Assembly: GCA_003988855.1 (NCBI GenBank)
Contig: QYAI01000064.1
Location: 62,001-126,000 of the forward strand
DNA: 64,000 bases
DNA from: Arachnopeziza araneosa
Taxonomy: Eukaryota; Ascomycota; Leotiomycetes; Helotiales; Arachnopezizaceae
Reading direction: 5' to 3'
Both the position numbers and the translations under genes were made by a program. Below, one piece after another: positions 32,300-44,453 of this stretch. The notes beneath the pieces are model-generated. The model was given only the letters and a program-made list of their open reading frames with translations, searched no databases and was not told where the DNA came from. Position 1 is the stretch's first letter; every line of letters starts with the position of its first letter.

Positions 32300-35200
32300 T
32301 CACATTACCATGAGCGCTTGCAAACTCCCAACGGTCAGTGTTGCAAAAGCCACCATGTACCCAGCAATTGCGAATGCATCTTGTATATTATGTTCGAAAA
32401 CCGCCCACAAGATCCCAAATAACATGCTTCCCAGAGCAAAGAACGCAAATGCCACCAGCCAAATCTTCTTCAGGTCCCAGCTCTCAATAAACTGCAAACC
32501 CCAGCCGGGATTGATGCCTCCATTACAAAGTAGCCTCTGCTTCAGTTTCTTTGGAAACCGAGACAGGCAGAGAGGATCATTTGTGGCACAGGACGGGTTG
32601 TGAAAAAGGTGCATGAGGTGGTTGTCGCCAACTGGGGGAATGACATCTGGTGGTGCTGGAGCATACTTGTAGTCCACGTGTTCAGGTGGTGGGATATCGT
32701 TTATTTTTCGCACATCAACGAGCTCCCCGGGGTACATTTCAAAGTTGACGAACTTGATCCAGGCGAGTGTGCGGAGGGAGAGTTTGGAGATCCATTTACC
32801 CCGCATGGAGTGGTAGTTGCTGCGTAGGATTTGGAAGAGTGCTTTGTCTGACATGGCATTGAGAGAAACAAGGTCCAGTTGCAGGAGTTTGGTTCCGTAG
32901 CGGCCTTCGCTATAGCAGAGGAGGAGGAAGAGGAGCTCAGCTGGCGGGGTAGAAGGGACTTGTGATTGGGTGGCGCTTTGAGTCCTGGGGCTTGAGACTT
33001 GTCGTTCGTGGAGTGGAAGATCGGTTTCTGAACTATCCCAAGACATGAATGATGCTAGGCTCTTGAGACTTTCAACGCCGCTTGACATTATTCGAGTGAG
33101 TGTCCATGAGGTTGAAGTACTCCTTGGCCCGGCATAATCGATCGGGCGGGCATAGCAATCAATCTGACTTTGTTTAGAGTACTTAAATTCATCAAGTCGA
33201 GATTTCGAGCTCCCAAGATTCGGTATACCACTTCGCCATTTTCTGATCCAAACAATTACAAGAAACACTAGCGTTGTATGGAAAAAAATGATTTCTTGTT
33301 TGAGAGGGCCATCTATTGCCAGGCGTACAAGTGAGAGGAAGAAAAAACATGCACAAATTACAAAGAAAGATCTTGAAAGTTGTTTCAGAACCATTGCCAA
33401 AACGGAAAATAGATGTATCAGTACAACTAGAGGCAGACGAAATGCATTCTCTCTCAAGGGCCCACTCTTATCGAGGACTTGAGTTTTTGGACCCTTTTTG
33501 ATTTTGCTAATACGGTCTTCCTCGAAGTATCGAGTTCGTTGACTTTCTTTGTCCAGGTCGAAATCACTCTTATATATGGAGCCTATTTGAGAATGCATCT
33601 TGATTTCAGGCATTTTTTTCCTCTGACCTGCCAGGAGAGCTTCCCTATAAGTGTCTATTGCTCCTGGGGTAAGTTCTTGAAAGTCATCCCAAATTTTGTG
33701 GCCACATTTCTAAACACTAGTCAGTTCGGAAACCAGAGTGAAAGTTTACTGAGGCTTACACATTCCCACTCAATTCGTACCTTTCCTTCGGGTATTGAAG
33801 CACGCAATACCTGTCCAACGTGAGGTATCCAATCTCTCATGCTCAAGGTAAATTGCCAAAATTGGTTGATCCTTGATACGACCTTTTCCTCCTGAGCTTT
33901 GGAAACGTCATTGATTTGGGTTTTGGCGACAGGCTCTGAGATCTCTAGTTCCGGTTTACACGCTTCATTACACTCCTCACTGCCATTTTTCTCTTGGTGT
34001 TGAACCGAAAGAGTAGCTTCGTTTTCCGGTTTGTGGGACTCATCCCCGTTGTGTGAAACTGAGGATCCTTTCAAATTTTGCATCACTTCTATTAATCGTC
34101 GAACAAACACTTCCAAAGCTATCGAATTCTTGATGAATATCTCGTACTGATTTATATCATCGAGCCCATCATCGGTATGATCAGAGTCACTCTGCTCGGA
34201 ATCTGCATCTAAACTCTTTTTGCCAATCTGGGGGAAATCCCAAATAGACGTATTCTCAATCTCGCTTTTGATCTTATCAGACATCATATGAGCTGAGTTT
34301 TCTTGCTCGAAATCGCACGAATTGAGCAGCATGTCGTTTTTGTTTTGTATCCGCTTCTGTACGTAGTTCTATGGCGAACTCCTTTAAAAGCTTCCGGAGA
34401 CTGTTTTCGAGATAATTGCCTCTGTTGTGATTCATGATGATGAGACAATTTTCTTTGATCAATTGATCGCTGAGAAGGAAGGATACCAATCGTTCCGTCG
34501 CTCCTTCAGGCCCAGCAAATGATGACATCGAAGAGCTGGTCATATCTGAAAAAACACTGTCAGCAATAGAGGCTAACGAGGAGCAGCGTGACAATGTTCT
34601 TCGTTCAGCAGGACTCGGGTCCAGCTGAGAAGTGGACTCATTGTTCTTAGTGTAGGTGGATTCTTCATCTTCTAAAGTACTATCCACTTCATGGTGACGA
34701 CTTGCATCGTGTGCCGTGTAAGCTTGGCGTTCAGCTTTTTCCGACGACCCCTCCACTGGATTTATAGTTGAGCTTCCAGCTTCTTCGTCTTCTTCTGTTT
34801 CTCCAAATTGGCCTTCAACATGCCTTAGATTTCCCCAATCATCATCGTCTTCTTCTGATTCTCCAAATTTGCCTCCAAGATGCCAAAGCATTTGCCAAGT
34901 ATCATTCTGTTGCAACCGTTCTTCCAGCGATTTTCTAGCGGATATGACTTTATGGATTAATGAGTCATCGAGCGTGTTCTCTTGGCGATAAGTTGGAGGT
35001 TGTTTCATATAGTTTGCAACTTTCTCCCTGTTCGACTGCCCCGGAGAAACACAAACCTGATTTGATTCTACACAGTTCGCACAAGGAATCAATTTGTTGC
35101 TAAGGCATTATTAGTTATAATGAAGACGGCCGTTTTAAAGAAAATTTTATACCAATAGAGGTTCTGCTTGTGACATCTGGAACAAATTTGCCCTGATCTG

Positions 35201-36215
35201 TTTCTTCGTCGATCAATGGCATTCGAATTTTGACTGGTTCTATCTTAATCAATGGCGAGCTTTTAAACCCGTGACAGGTTCACTCACAAATATACGCAGT
35301 CTACAGAAGGATATCTTCTGGAACAGTTGTTGCACGGTTGCTTTTGATTACACTTCGAAAATTAGCTCTAACATAATGTGAACCCGTACGAAAGAGTTGT
35401 TACCTTTTGCTTTCTTCTGCGACACTCAAAACAGCTCGTTGGTCCATATGGTAGAACAATCTCTAGCCTATCTTCCTCAACAATGCTACTTTCCGGACCC
35501 AATGTATTCCTTTCTGCTTTGCTCTTATCCGTCTGTCTTAGTAATGCCTTACTATCATTATCCGGTGAAGACGCAATATTATCTAATTCTGTAATTCGCC
35601 TAGCATATGCGTCGCACTGAAAAGTAAATTTCGAGGTATTTTACTTGAGATAGATGAACTCACAATTGCTTCCAGTTTCAAACGGTCTTCATCACTCATA
35701 GTACTATAAAAAGACTGCTGTAGAAGATTACATGATTCAAGGTACGCTTGCTTTGCGCCTTCATAACTATGATCATTATCAAGTTGCACGGCCGTATTAG
35801 CGTTTAGAAGTGCTTCGGATAGCACGACCTTTGGTAACGGTGGGGGGAAAGAAGGCTCCTGTGTCGCATTGCTGAGGCTCGTCTCTCGAAGCTTACGTGA
35901 ACTGGACGAATTTACCGCTACTGGCGTACTTTGGGTGGCTATAGCGGCAGCTCTGATGGGAAAGGACAAAAGCGATTCTTCCCTCGAGCTTACTGAACGT
36001 TGTTTCTCTAATTGGTTTTTACCTTTTTGAGGTTTGATTTGCACTGAGGCTTCCTTCTTAAAGCTTGGCGAATATGTATTTGCGATAGTACATTCTGAAC
36101 AACGGGTTGCTGAACAATTGGGGCATGTACTTGTGCGAATTGTGATGGTTCTCTCGTCGCAGTGACAACAGTCCCAAACAATAGTCCTGTCTTTGGTCTT
36201 TGAAGGGCCCCCCAT
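32300..36215 (-). CDS. 1203-aa protein: Cys-rich N-terminus, MIT-like segment, two Zn2Cys6 clusters, C-terminal membrane spans
   Basis: Seven exons (36215-35664, 35616-35404, 35352-35288, 35239-35153, 35099-34283, 34227-33760, 33709-32300) close in phase to 1203 aa. In order: a CxxC-rich ribbon (residues 16-42); an MIT-like helical segment (about 128-195, containing LLNANTAVQLDN and EDRLKLEAI); a first Zn2Cys6 cluster (C246, C249, C256, C262, C265, C274); a second with exact CX2CX6CX5CX2CX6C spacing (C296, C299, C306, C312, C315, C322); an acidic region; a helical block near 540-580; CKCGHKIWDDFQELTPGA; hydrophobic stretches near 800-850; and a conserved C-terminus with two likely spans (FAFFALGSMLFGILWAVF and a later one). 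Zinc ligands in both clusters are created by splicing, which supports the model. The intron at 34228-34282 has a weak GTCTGA donor. The role is unknown: DNA-binding clusters with membrane spans suggest a tethered regulator, but that is speculation. Confidence 0.72.
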
Positions 36216-36574
36216 TATCGGATTTCAAGTTGGCTTCGATGATGATCGTTTGTGAGAGCCCTCTGGCGGAGCTGGATATTTAAGCTGCGGTGAACAGTGA
36301 GGCTGAGCAAGCCACAATCCGAGGCAACTTTCAAGGCATTTTCATGAAGGCGCCAATTATAGGCGTCAAGTAGACCAACAAGCGAGTCTGCAGACGCCAC
36401 ATTAGGTGCTTTATCCAAGCTTGATGCTTCCTATCTAATGAATATGGATAAGATGCCCTAACAGACGCATTAATCGAGCGTTTCTTGTTTCAATTGCATC
36501 TCGGGTTGTTATTCATTTGTGACTATCGCAGCTACTTAGGAAGAGTAAAAGTGTAGTGAGCTTGCATCGCCGTT
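36216..36574. other. Divergent intergenic gap
   Basis: Between the zinc-cluster gene and the esterase remnant. The esterase homology starts abruptly near 36575 with no first half upstream. Confidence 0.4.
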
Positions 36575-37541
36575 GTGAAATATCGCCATCTGGCGCAATT
36601 GGTGTTACAGACAGAGGCCGTAGCAAATGCTGCGGTTTATAATTTAGCAACCAGAATTGGCTGCGGAAATGCCACGAAATCAAATTCGCAAGCTATACTG
36701 TCATGTATGATGGCTCAGAATAGTTCAAGAATTTCTCATGCCTCGTCTGAGGGCCGGCTTGGCGGCGGAAGTTTCAGCCCTACTATTGACAACACTGTCG
36801 TCTTCTCAGACTACATCAACCGTTCAACAGCTGGAAACTTTAGCAAACTACCTCTGTTGATCGGTAACAACGTTTTTGAAGGTGGTTTCTTCCAAGCTTT
36901 TCTAGGAGTGACGACTGGTGTCATCGCCCCAACAAGCTCGTGGGTAGAGATGGGTCTTAATGGCTTTGCCTGTCCAGCCACCGCTCATGCCAATATCTCC
37001 GTCGCAAACCATGTCCCGACTTGGAGATACAGATGGTTTGGTGCTTCCCAACACTCTCCTTCAAACCGTTCCATGGTCGGGTGCTTATCACAACAGCGAG
37101 ATCCCTATCTTATTCAATACTGCAGCTTCCGGGCCGGGGATCGTAGACTCAGCGCCTCAGGAGGTTGCTATTGGGAACTATCTCCGCGGCGCCTGGACTA
37201 CCTTCGCCAAGGACCCTGTCAATGGACTGAATACATATGGTGGCGGTAACGGCACTGGATGGCCGCAGTTCAACCCTTTCGAGGAGACCTTGATCAGACT
37301 GGCATATGCAAACACGACAGGCTCAAATCTGGCCCCAGCATTATTATATGATGAGCCTTGCAACACTACGTTTGCAGTATCTGCTGGTCAGCTCTCGAAG
37401 TCCGTCTCACGGATGACCGAAAGGGGAAAATCAGCCGAGACACTAAGGTTAATGCGCGTTAGTTTCTCATGTCTGAACAGGCTCCATCATCTTCACGGAT
37501 TTAACATTATCGTTTTGAAATATAACAAAAGATTCAAGTAA
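36575..37541 (+). pseudogene. Type-B carboxylesterase C-terminal half, 5'-truncated and frameshifted
   Basis: Only the second half of a ~550-aa cholinesterase-type lipase/esterase is present. It begins after the point where the oxyanion loop and the GxSxG nucleophile should lie; neither is found upstream. The catalytic-His region FNTVPWSG-like is recognisable as LLQTVPWSGAYHNSEIPILF (two reading frames are needed to reach it). The frame slips near 37035-37050 after VPTWRYRWFG, where homologues continue without a gap. The tail GAWTTFAKDPVNGLN and NPFEETLIRLAYAN fits the family. No intron explains the slip. It is a relic, unless a distant 5' exon exists, which I consider unlikely. Confidence 0.78.
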
Positions 37542-37561
37542 AGTGAAGGCGGTACAGAGTT

Positions 37562-39099
37562 ATGGGTTGTTGTTATGTCTGCAACAAGTTCTCCTCCAAA
37601 ATCAATAAACCAATCAAGCAGTCACTCCTCGGTGCTTCTCCCAATGGGCAGCTTTGCATTCTACCACCATCAGTCTCGTTGCCCACAATCAACTGTCTAA
37701 CGCAGCAAGAGCCGTCCTATAGCATGCCATTCATTACTGAGCTTTCCGACGAGCTCATTGATGAAATCTTCGCGTACGCTCTCCATGGCGAGCTTTGGGG
37801 ACGCCAATTCTATCACACCGCTCTTAGACTGTCGATAGTCTCTAAGCGGTTCCACCGCATCGTGCAGCCTTTCATTTACAAGAGAATAGTTCTCACGAGA
37901 CACAGTCTAGCTTCCTCATACTTGATGGTCAGGAGACTTTACAGAACGATAAAGGGGAATCCAGGTATTGGATCCATGGTCAAAATTTTGCTCCTTCGTG
38001 TGGAACATCTTGTTTCTGCTCCAAAATCGAATGTCACGATCGAAATGGAACTTCTAGATTTCTTCCCAAACGTGGAAACATTTAATCTACATGGACAATA
38101 CAAGCACCCCTCAACGTGGCCGATGATTAGAACCATGGTTGAGAAATGGCCTCGGATCAAGCATGTTGGGTTGTCGAGAGAAGACTGGAGTCTGTTGATG
38201 CCTCCTGTCTGTGACCTTGTCATGGCAACACCAGGTTTGAAGACCTTGACTCTGGAAGGTGTAAGTGCTTCTTCGAGAAACAGCACAACTGCTTCAATAT
38301 GGAGCCCGCCTACTAAGGTTGGCACATCCTCCTGCGAGTCTAGTTAATTAATTGATGCACTGACTCTCAGCAGGATATCGAGCACACATCCAATATCACC
38401 GATCTGACCATCACCGATTTCGGAGAGAGGCCAAAGGCTCTTCAAAACCTCTTGAAACTACCTAGAGCGCTAGAGCATTTCACATTTGGAAAGATACACT
38501 CAAATCCTGTGCGCTGGCGCCTCAACATGTTCCAATGGATCCTAGCTGATCACCAAGCTACACTCAAAACCATCGAAATTGGTAGCGTAGGTGTAGGAGA
38601 TGCTCCTATCAACTTCATGGAGTATCCCAAATTAGAAACACTCACTCTGTCCTACTGGACATACAAAGAGACACCCGAGGTCGCAGCTGCCTCAATCTTA
38701 GCACCGAAACTGCACACGTTTATCTGGGACTTCCGGGTCATTGACCAGCACAGTGAATCATGGGCTGACTTTGGCGAGGAGCAAAAGGAATGGCTGCTCA
38801 AATTTTCCGAACTCGCTGCAGCGACCAAATCAGCACTGAGGAGGATCGAGATTATGTTTTACCCAGAAGAATGGGGCGGCGTGCAGACAAGGGAGGAGCT
38901 AGCCACTGTTGTCACCCCTTGGGACTTGATGGATCAGGTGAAGGATGCAATCCAGCCGCTGGGCATTACGCTCGAGTATAATAATTGTTGGACGAGAGAA
39001 ATGTGTCTCCAGAGGATCGAGCAGGAGGAGAAGTACCGTAATGAAATGGCGGAAATAGCAGAAACTTCGGACGAGGAGACAGATTCTCTCACCACTTAG
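37562..39099 (+). CDS. F-box protein with leucine-rich-like repeats
   Basis: Likely substrate adaptor of an SCF ubiquitin ligase. Exons 37562-38317 and 38371-39099 close in phase to 494 aa. The F-box is MPFITELSDELIDEIFAYAL through VSKRFHRIVQPFIYKRIVL, followed by irregular leucine-rich repeats (LKTLTLEGV, ITDLTITDF, LETLTLSYW). The end is acidic (TSDEETDSLTT). The first 54 residues upstream of the F-box contain several cysteines and no motif; the ATG at 37724, immediately before the F-box, may be the true start, giving 440 aa. The target cannot be predicted. It starts 20 bases after the esterase relic. Confidence 0.82.
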
Positions 39100-39803
39100 G
39101 GTTTGCGATCATGTCAAGCAAGATGATACACAGAAATATGGTCAAAAGCAGAGATATCAGAAGGGAAAAGTGTGGACGTATTCATAACATTTAGCTCTTT
39201 AAAATAAGGCAATAACGCTGAGTTTGAATTTAACAATGACTTCATAGAAGATGAAGTCATGCCCACGAAATATCTGCATCGAAGAAAATGGCGCATGTTA
39301 GCTTTTGAATATCTACAAGCAATTGCTGCTCTCGTTGAAAAGGCGACATCACTCACTTCTTCTCGGTGGCTTAACTAATGCAGGTAAAGATTTCCGAGTC
39401 CTTGAAGCCCAATACGCTCAAATCTGCCAAGCGAACAGTGTCTGCGGCGGTGGCCAGGCGCAGCGACTGCAGTAGTGGCGGGTAGGGTGGAAATGCCTAA
39501 AGCAGGGTCACGAAAGTAAACAAAAATCAAAAGTATCAGTAATCAAACAAACTCACATCCTTCTTTGGCCATTCTAGGCTATTCCGATCATATGCACATA
39601 TTCGTCATCGCGCAGTTCGCTGTTAACAGGCAATGGTCTGATAGCTGCACAGCTTCGGAGCTTAGTCTGCTTTATCGGCTTTAAGATGTTGGGTCGTGAG
39701 ATATAAAGACTTTGACCATGTTCGTCTCACAAGATGATTCAAACTCTCGGGATATCTGACTTAGACACCTCATCAGTCTCGTAGAAGAATAAAAATCCAA
39801 GAA
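39100..39803. other. Intergenic
   Basis: No gene seen; the last part is upstream of FMP52. Confidence 0.4.
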
Positions 39804-40560
39804 ATGACATCAGCAAGTCTTGTTGGAAGCACGGGGCTCGTTGTAAGTTCCAAGCCTTCATAATCACGGTATGGAATTCAGTTGACAGCATCAGGGATCC
39901 TACATCCTTACTACCCTTCTCAGTAACTCTGCCATCTCATCCGTAACAGCATACGCTCGTAACCCCTTCAAGCAAGAAACCCCACCAAAACTCCACCCCA
40001 TCATCAACGCCGACTCCACCAAATGGGAGTCGGAGATAGCCTCACTCCAACCCGACCAAGTCCCACAGATCTTCTTCTCCGCCCTGGGCACCACCAAAGC
40101 CAAAGTCGGCGGCTTAGAGAACCAGCGCAAGATCGACTACGACCTCAACCTCTCCCTGGCCGAGGCAGCCAAGCGCGCCGGGGTCAAAACATACGTGTTG
40201 ATCTCCGGGGGGCTCGGAGCCAGCGGGGGGACGAACTCGAGCAATGCGTACGTGCGAATGAAGGTGGAGCTCGAGGTTGCGGTCAAAGAGCTGGGTTTTG
40301 AACACACAGTCATCTTGAAACCCGGGTTGATTGTCGGGGATCGGCAGGAGAGTAGGCCGGTAGAGGCAGTGTTTAGAGGTACGGCGAAAATACTCGGGGC
40401 CATTAGTGGAGGTTTTTTGAAGGATGTGTGGGCTCAGGATGCGGATGTTATTGCGAGGGCGGCTGTGAGGGCCGGGATTGAGGCGGCTAAGGGAAAGAAA
40501 GAAGGCAAGGTTTGGGAAGTGGACATGAAGGAGATTTTGAAGTTGGGCAGGTCAGCCTGA
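39804..40560 (+). CDS. FMP52: FMP52-like mitochondrial outer-membrane NAD(P)-binding protein
   Basis: Short-chain-reductase-like protein related to HTATIP2/TIP30. Exons 39804-39842 and 39895-40560 close in phase to 234 aa, the family length. Splicing rebuilds the dinucleotide loop VGSTGLVGSYIL. Further matches: IFFSALGTTKAKVGG, YVLISGGLGASGGTNSS (the VLxSS-type strand) and a conserved Tyr/Lys region SNAYVRMKVELE, then ILKPGLIVGDRQ. The second exon ends with GRSA. The reaction is unknown in the family; S. cerevisiae Fmp52 is found at mitochondria. Confidence 0.9.
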
Positions 40561-41000
40561 TGATTTCTGCTTCATGGCGTGGTTTCCTTCCCTCTCTCGT
40601 GTATGATTCGAATAATGTTTACTAGTTGTAAGAATAAGAGGCCGATTCCGAATTCGACGTCCGAAATGGCCATAAGATCTTAAAAGACCCTTTTAATTTC
40701 TATTCTCTTTGGTCTCTCGATGTAAGTACTGCCGCTTATATCCGAGCTGGGTGAGCAAACCTGAGAGTAACCCAAGAATAATCTCAATCTTTCCTTAAGT
40801 CGGATGAAAGGCGCATATGGCTGCAAAGGTAAGGATGGGGTTCGTGTCGCTGCTTCAGAGTGGTCAGATATTAGACAAGCGGATCTCTCCTAACTCGTCC
40901 TTAGCTCAGCTGGGTTTAAAGCTGTCGAAGAAGATTCACGCTGTATCTCAGCAATATGTCTCGCTTAAGTGAAACTTTAAGCCTTTGAATCATCTGCTAC
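40561..41000. other. Intergenic between convergent genes
   Basis: 3' region of FMP52 and of the minus-strand rhodopsin-domain gene. Nothing else seen. Confidence 0.4.
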
Positions 41001-42329
41001 CTAGTGCTCCCTCCCTTCGACTCTGACCCCTCGTTTCACTACTTCCGAAAGTCCCGTCACCATGCTCATAATCATGGTTATTTTGAAGCCATCGCTACTC
41101 TCTACCGAATCCAGAGTCCCGCACTCTGCAAGATTCTGTCTCAACCCCACATCATTACCATGGCTACCTAAATGATTAGAAGATCTTTTCGTTCCATTCC
41201 GACATCCCGGGATAAAACATAAATAAGGAGAAGCTTTTCCTCCTCCAGTAGAAGAGATTTTGAAGACTTTTCGGAGTAAAGGGCGCAATGTAATGAGGGA
41301 GGATGCGGTGAGGCCGATGCCTGGCTCAACAATTGAAAGAATTCCCAAATAACTATTGGCGAAGAAAAGAGTTAAGGTTAGTATTGGCAAGTTTTGATAA
41401 AGAAAAAAGTGTAGACTTTGAGGTTACGTACTAGGCGTCGTAGGTAAAGTCAACGGTATCGGAGAGGCCTTTGAATGTTGGTAGACGGGCGATGGTTGCT
41501 ATGCATGCTCTGCTTTCATCAGCAATCTGCTTGGCAGGATTGATGGGAGGGAGATTTATCATACATAGAACCAAGAGCAAGCACCAAATACACCGATAAT
41601 TTCGTCCTGAAGCCTATCGGCAAATCCCAAATCATAAAGAAAGGAAGCAGCGCAAGCGTGCAATCCGTTACTATATTAACCGCCGACTGCGACCATGCCA
41701 TGGCCCTGACAATCGAGTCAGACAAGCAATGTCCCGGAGAGCCAGCGAAGCGTGTCCAAAAGTACGATATTGGTGAGCATTGAAAGATAGACATTGCGCA
41801 GATAACGATGCTAATGATGACGGTCAATGCAGCGGTAATATAAATTATCCAAAAGTGCTTTCGGTCTATTGCTATGCGGTGGAGGGACAGACAGATGGAG
41901 GTCTTGATAACTGCCATAGACACAATATAAGCAATAGACTCCAGGTACCATAGCTATTTAACTCTCATCAGTACTGATTATGAAATTTATGGAGCGAAAA
42001 TTTCAAATGGCACGCACTTTGAAAGCACCGCTCAGTTGCGACAACGTCAGGTCTAAAACATGCAATCCGAAGCCTGAATGAGCACTCATAATACCTCCAA
42101 TACTAAGCAGCGAGAATAACAACTACAGAGATTAGTTTCAAGAGCTATCCCTTAATTGAATCAGGTCACTCACCACACCAGCTAAGGCGGTGTAATCATC
42201 TGCTCCTATCGCTTGGATGAGAATTCCTCGAACATAGAAGCGCAGTGCAACTGTAGTCCAGCTGATGACGAGAAATAATGAACAAACGGCTGTCAGAGAC
42301 AATGGCCGAGAGTCTGAGTGATGCATCAT
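41001..42329 (-). CDS. Rhodopsin-domain (PTH11-like) seven-span membrane protein
   Basis: Fungal integral membrane protein of the large PTH11-related family, probably at the plasma membrane. Exons 42329-42174, 42122-42018, 41953-41565, 41512-41432 and 41352-41001 close in phase to 360 aa. Hydrophobic segments number about seven; conserved features include GADDYTALAGV after TM2, the ALTKxSICL-type helix (VIKTSICLSLHRIAI), IFQCSPISYFW, SVNIVTDCTLALLPFFMIWD and the terminal YLGILSIVEPGIGLTASSL. The cytosolic tail of ~100 residues is Ser/Gly-rich. No CFEM domain precedes it. Ligand and role are unknown. Confidence 0.88.
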
Positions 42330-42463
42330 GACTGGGGAGGAAGGCAGAGGGCATCGATCATCCTTTGCTTGGCAAGGAGTGAGACCAACAACCTCTGTAC
42401 TCGAGGTCGAGGTTGCGGTGAGGAGCCTCCAGATATCATCAAGTCCACAGCAAAGCTAGCCAT

Positions 42464-42499
42464 GCCCTAAGCCTCGCCCTAAGCCTCGCCCTAAGCCTC
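42464..42499. repeat. 12-bp tandem repeat, three copies
   Basis: GCCCTAAGCCTC is repeated three times exactly. It contains CCCTAA, which resembles a telomere unit, but the 12-bp period is not telomeric. Confidence 0.85.
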
Positions 42500-43077
42500 A
42501 GTTTCCCGCTCCAGCAGGTCCGAATCAGAAACATGCCGTTCGTCAGATAGAAAGACAGTGGACGACTCCACGCGTTAAGCAAGTGCTCGGGACCAGTCCA
42601 GCACCACGCTCATGCAAGAACCAGGTTCCATGACCCACTCGCCCTATTCTTCGGCGGTTCTTCCCCATCCACGAGGCAGAATGGCAGGCTGTTGGAAGAA
42701 CGCCTCTGGGGAGATGGGAATACCCGTATCGATCCCCCAGACTTTGGTAACCAATCTGTCAAATGAGATGTCGAAGCTGCCCCCCACCACCTGGCCGATG
42801 GCGTTAGGCTGGATGTGAAAAAAAGAAACCTCCGTCGTCGAAGCGGCGGAAGTTTAGGCCGGTGGACGTTCAAGCCGCTGCTCAGATAAGGAGACGTGGT
42901 TGACCCCTGAGCTGGCGTTTAGGGCTTACTCGTACTCACCGCGTCAAAGGGGCTGGTTGCCCACAGCCGAATGTTTACGGGTCGTCTTTACCACTTCCAC
43001 ATCAAAACAAAATCTTACCGACGAGTGAAGTATCACCATGAATCATCCATTAAGTGAGGAAAGAGTTTCTATTCTAG

Positions 43078-43213
43078 TCTCCTATCGTACACATGTCTCC
43101 GTAACGTCATCGCTTGCACTGTAATCTCCTATCGTACACATGTCTCCGTAACGTCATCGCTTGCACTGGAATCTCCCATCGTACACATGTCTCCGTAACG
43201 TCATCGCTTGCAC
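43078..43213. repeat. 47-bp tandem repeat, about three copies
   Basis: A unit beginning TCTCCTATCGTACACATG and ending CGCTTGCACTG occurs three times with a 47-bp period and only one or two changes. The unit is not a multiple of three and lies outside any gene; near-identity suggests recent expansion. Confidence 0.9.
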
Positions 43214-43330
43214 ACTGTACATCCCATCTGCCCTATCCATCACTCCTCCCACCACATCCTATCCTACAAATCCCACATCTCCCTTGGACATCTCCAATGA
43301 TAGGCTCTAAACCGTGTTTTGGTCGCCTCT

Positions 43331-43543
43331 CTACTGTTGTGCCGCTCGTTGTGCTGCATTTCTGGCAATTGCTTCACCGCACGGCGGACATACACATGCT
43401 TGAGTGTAGACTTCTTTGATGAAGTTGAATTTGGGGCAATCTCTGCCACCTTTCGTGAATCCATCACGACCATATGGACAGGACTCACGAAGTTCCCTTG
43501 TTCTGTGGCCACACAAGTATATGTGTTGCGTATACCAGCACAT
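43331..43543 (-). CDS. Small Cys-rich protein (70 aa), probably zinc-binding
   Basis: A 70-aa single-exon protein starting MCWYTQHIYLCGHRTRELRE, with six further Cys/His positions including CPYG, DCPKF and CVCPPCGEA. Cysteines C2, C11, C22, C36, C50, C52 and C55 plus H13 resemble a small zinc-coordinating fold seen in many short fungal hypothetical proteins. No signal peptide, so it is probably intracellular. Function unknown; the compact Cys pattern in a short frame is the only support. Confidence 0.55.
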   Translation of the reverse strand: MCWYTQHIYLCGHRTRELRESCPYGRDGFTKGGRDCPKFNFIKEVYTQACVCPPCGEAIARNAAQRAAQQ

Positions 43544-44453
43544 CTCGGTGGTGATAGCTAGGTATTTAACTTTGTTATTGTTTTGTCGTTTTAGTTGCCT
43601 GCCGTTGTGGTTGTTCTGGATTCAAAGGTTCTGATGCTTTTGCTGAAGGGTTGTGTGCTGTAGAATGAGGGTTATGTTTTGTTAGAAAGAGAAAGAGGAA
43701 GGGAAAGGAGAGAAGGAGGCGTGTTCATATAGACTTCGATATGTGTCGTGATCGGAGAGAAGATATGAATGTTTTCACGGTAGTGGTTATTCAGCACCTC
43801 TATTCTTGGTCATAGATGAGAGAGAGAAAACCCTGTGAATATTGATGGTAGTCGTTATTCATTCACTCGTAATTTCCAAAATGAGCAAAGAAATTCACTT
43901 CCTACTAGGCAGCGAACAATATTCACCCAAAAGGCTTGAATCTATGAAATTTCGGCTCCCGTAACCCTAGATGACCGACTCAGATGAGGTATGCCTTCAA
44001 AGGATTAATGAAAAAGATTACGTACCCTAACAGATTCAAGGAAGTTGAGTTACGAAATAATTAATTGGAGGTTGTTTTTGAAAACTATAGAGAATTGAAT
44101 TACGGCATAATCAATTGGAGGTTGTTCATCAAAACGAACAGTTAAAGAAGTTTGTTAACTGATGCCAAGCGTCTTTCAGTACGCGGGCTACTGTTTAAAA
44201 ATATATTATGTAGATTTTCAAGACCTCAATTACAAATCCAGCAGAACAATCGCAATATTTTGTGCACCTTGAAAGAAGGAAGTGTAGCACAAAGTAAGGT
44301 AGAACCGTGGAGATAAGTTAGAATATGCTTTGTTGATTTTAAAAGATTACCACTACTACAACAAAACGGTATCTACCCAATCAAACCTAGAGCAAATCGA
44401 ACCAAAACAAACAGCCAGCCTACTCCAAGTACCAGGCTCACAAAAGAATATCA
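43544..44453. other. Intergenic, AT-rich
   Basis: Contains a short GA-rich run (43684-43720) and two related sentences of ~30 bases around 44050-44130 (AATTGGAGGTTGTT repeated). No gene seen. Confidence 0.45.

Larger units (their letters stand above)
42330..43330. other. Intergenic with two tandem repeats
   Basis: No gene. Holds a 12-bp repeat (42464-42499) and a 47-bp repeat (43078-43213), listed separately. Confidence 0.45.

Noticed and set aside
42464..42499. Telomere-like CCCTAA units
   Set aside because: The units recur every 12 bases inside GCCCTAAGCCTC and are only three; a true interstitial telomere would be CCCTAA in direct 6-bp array.
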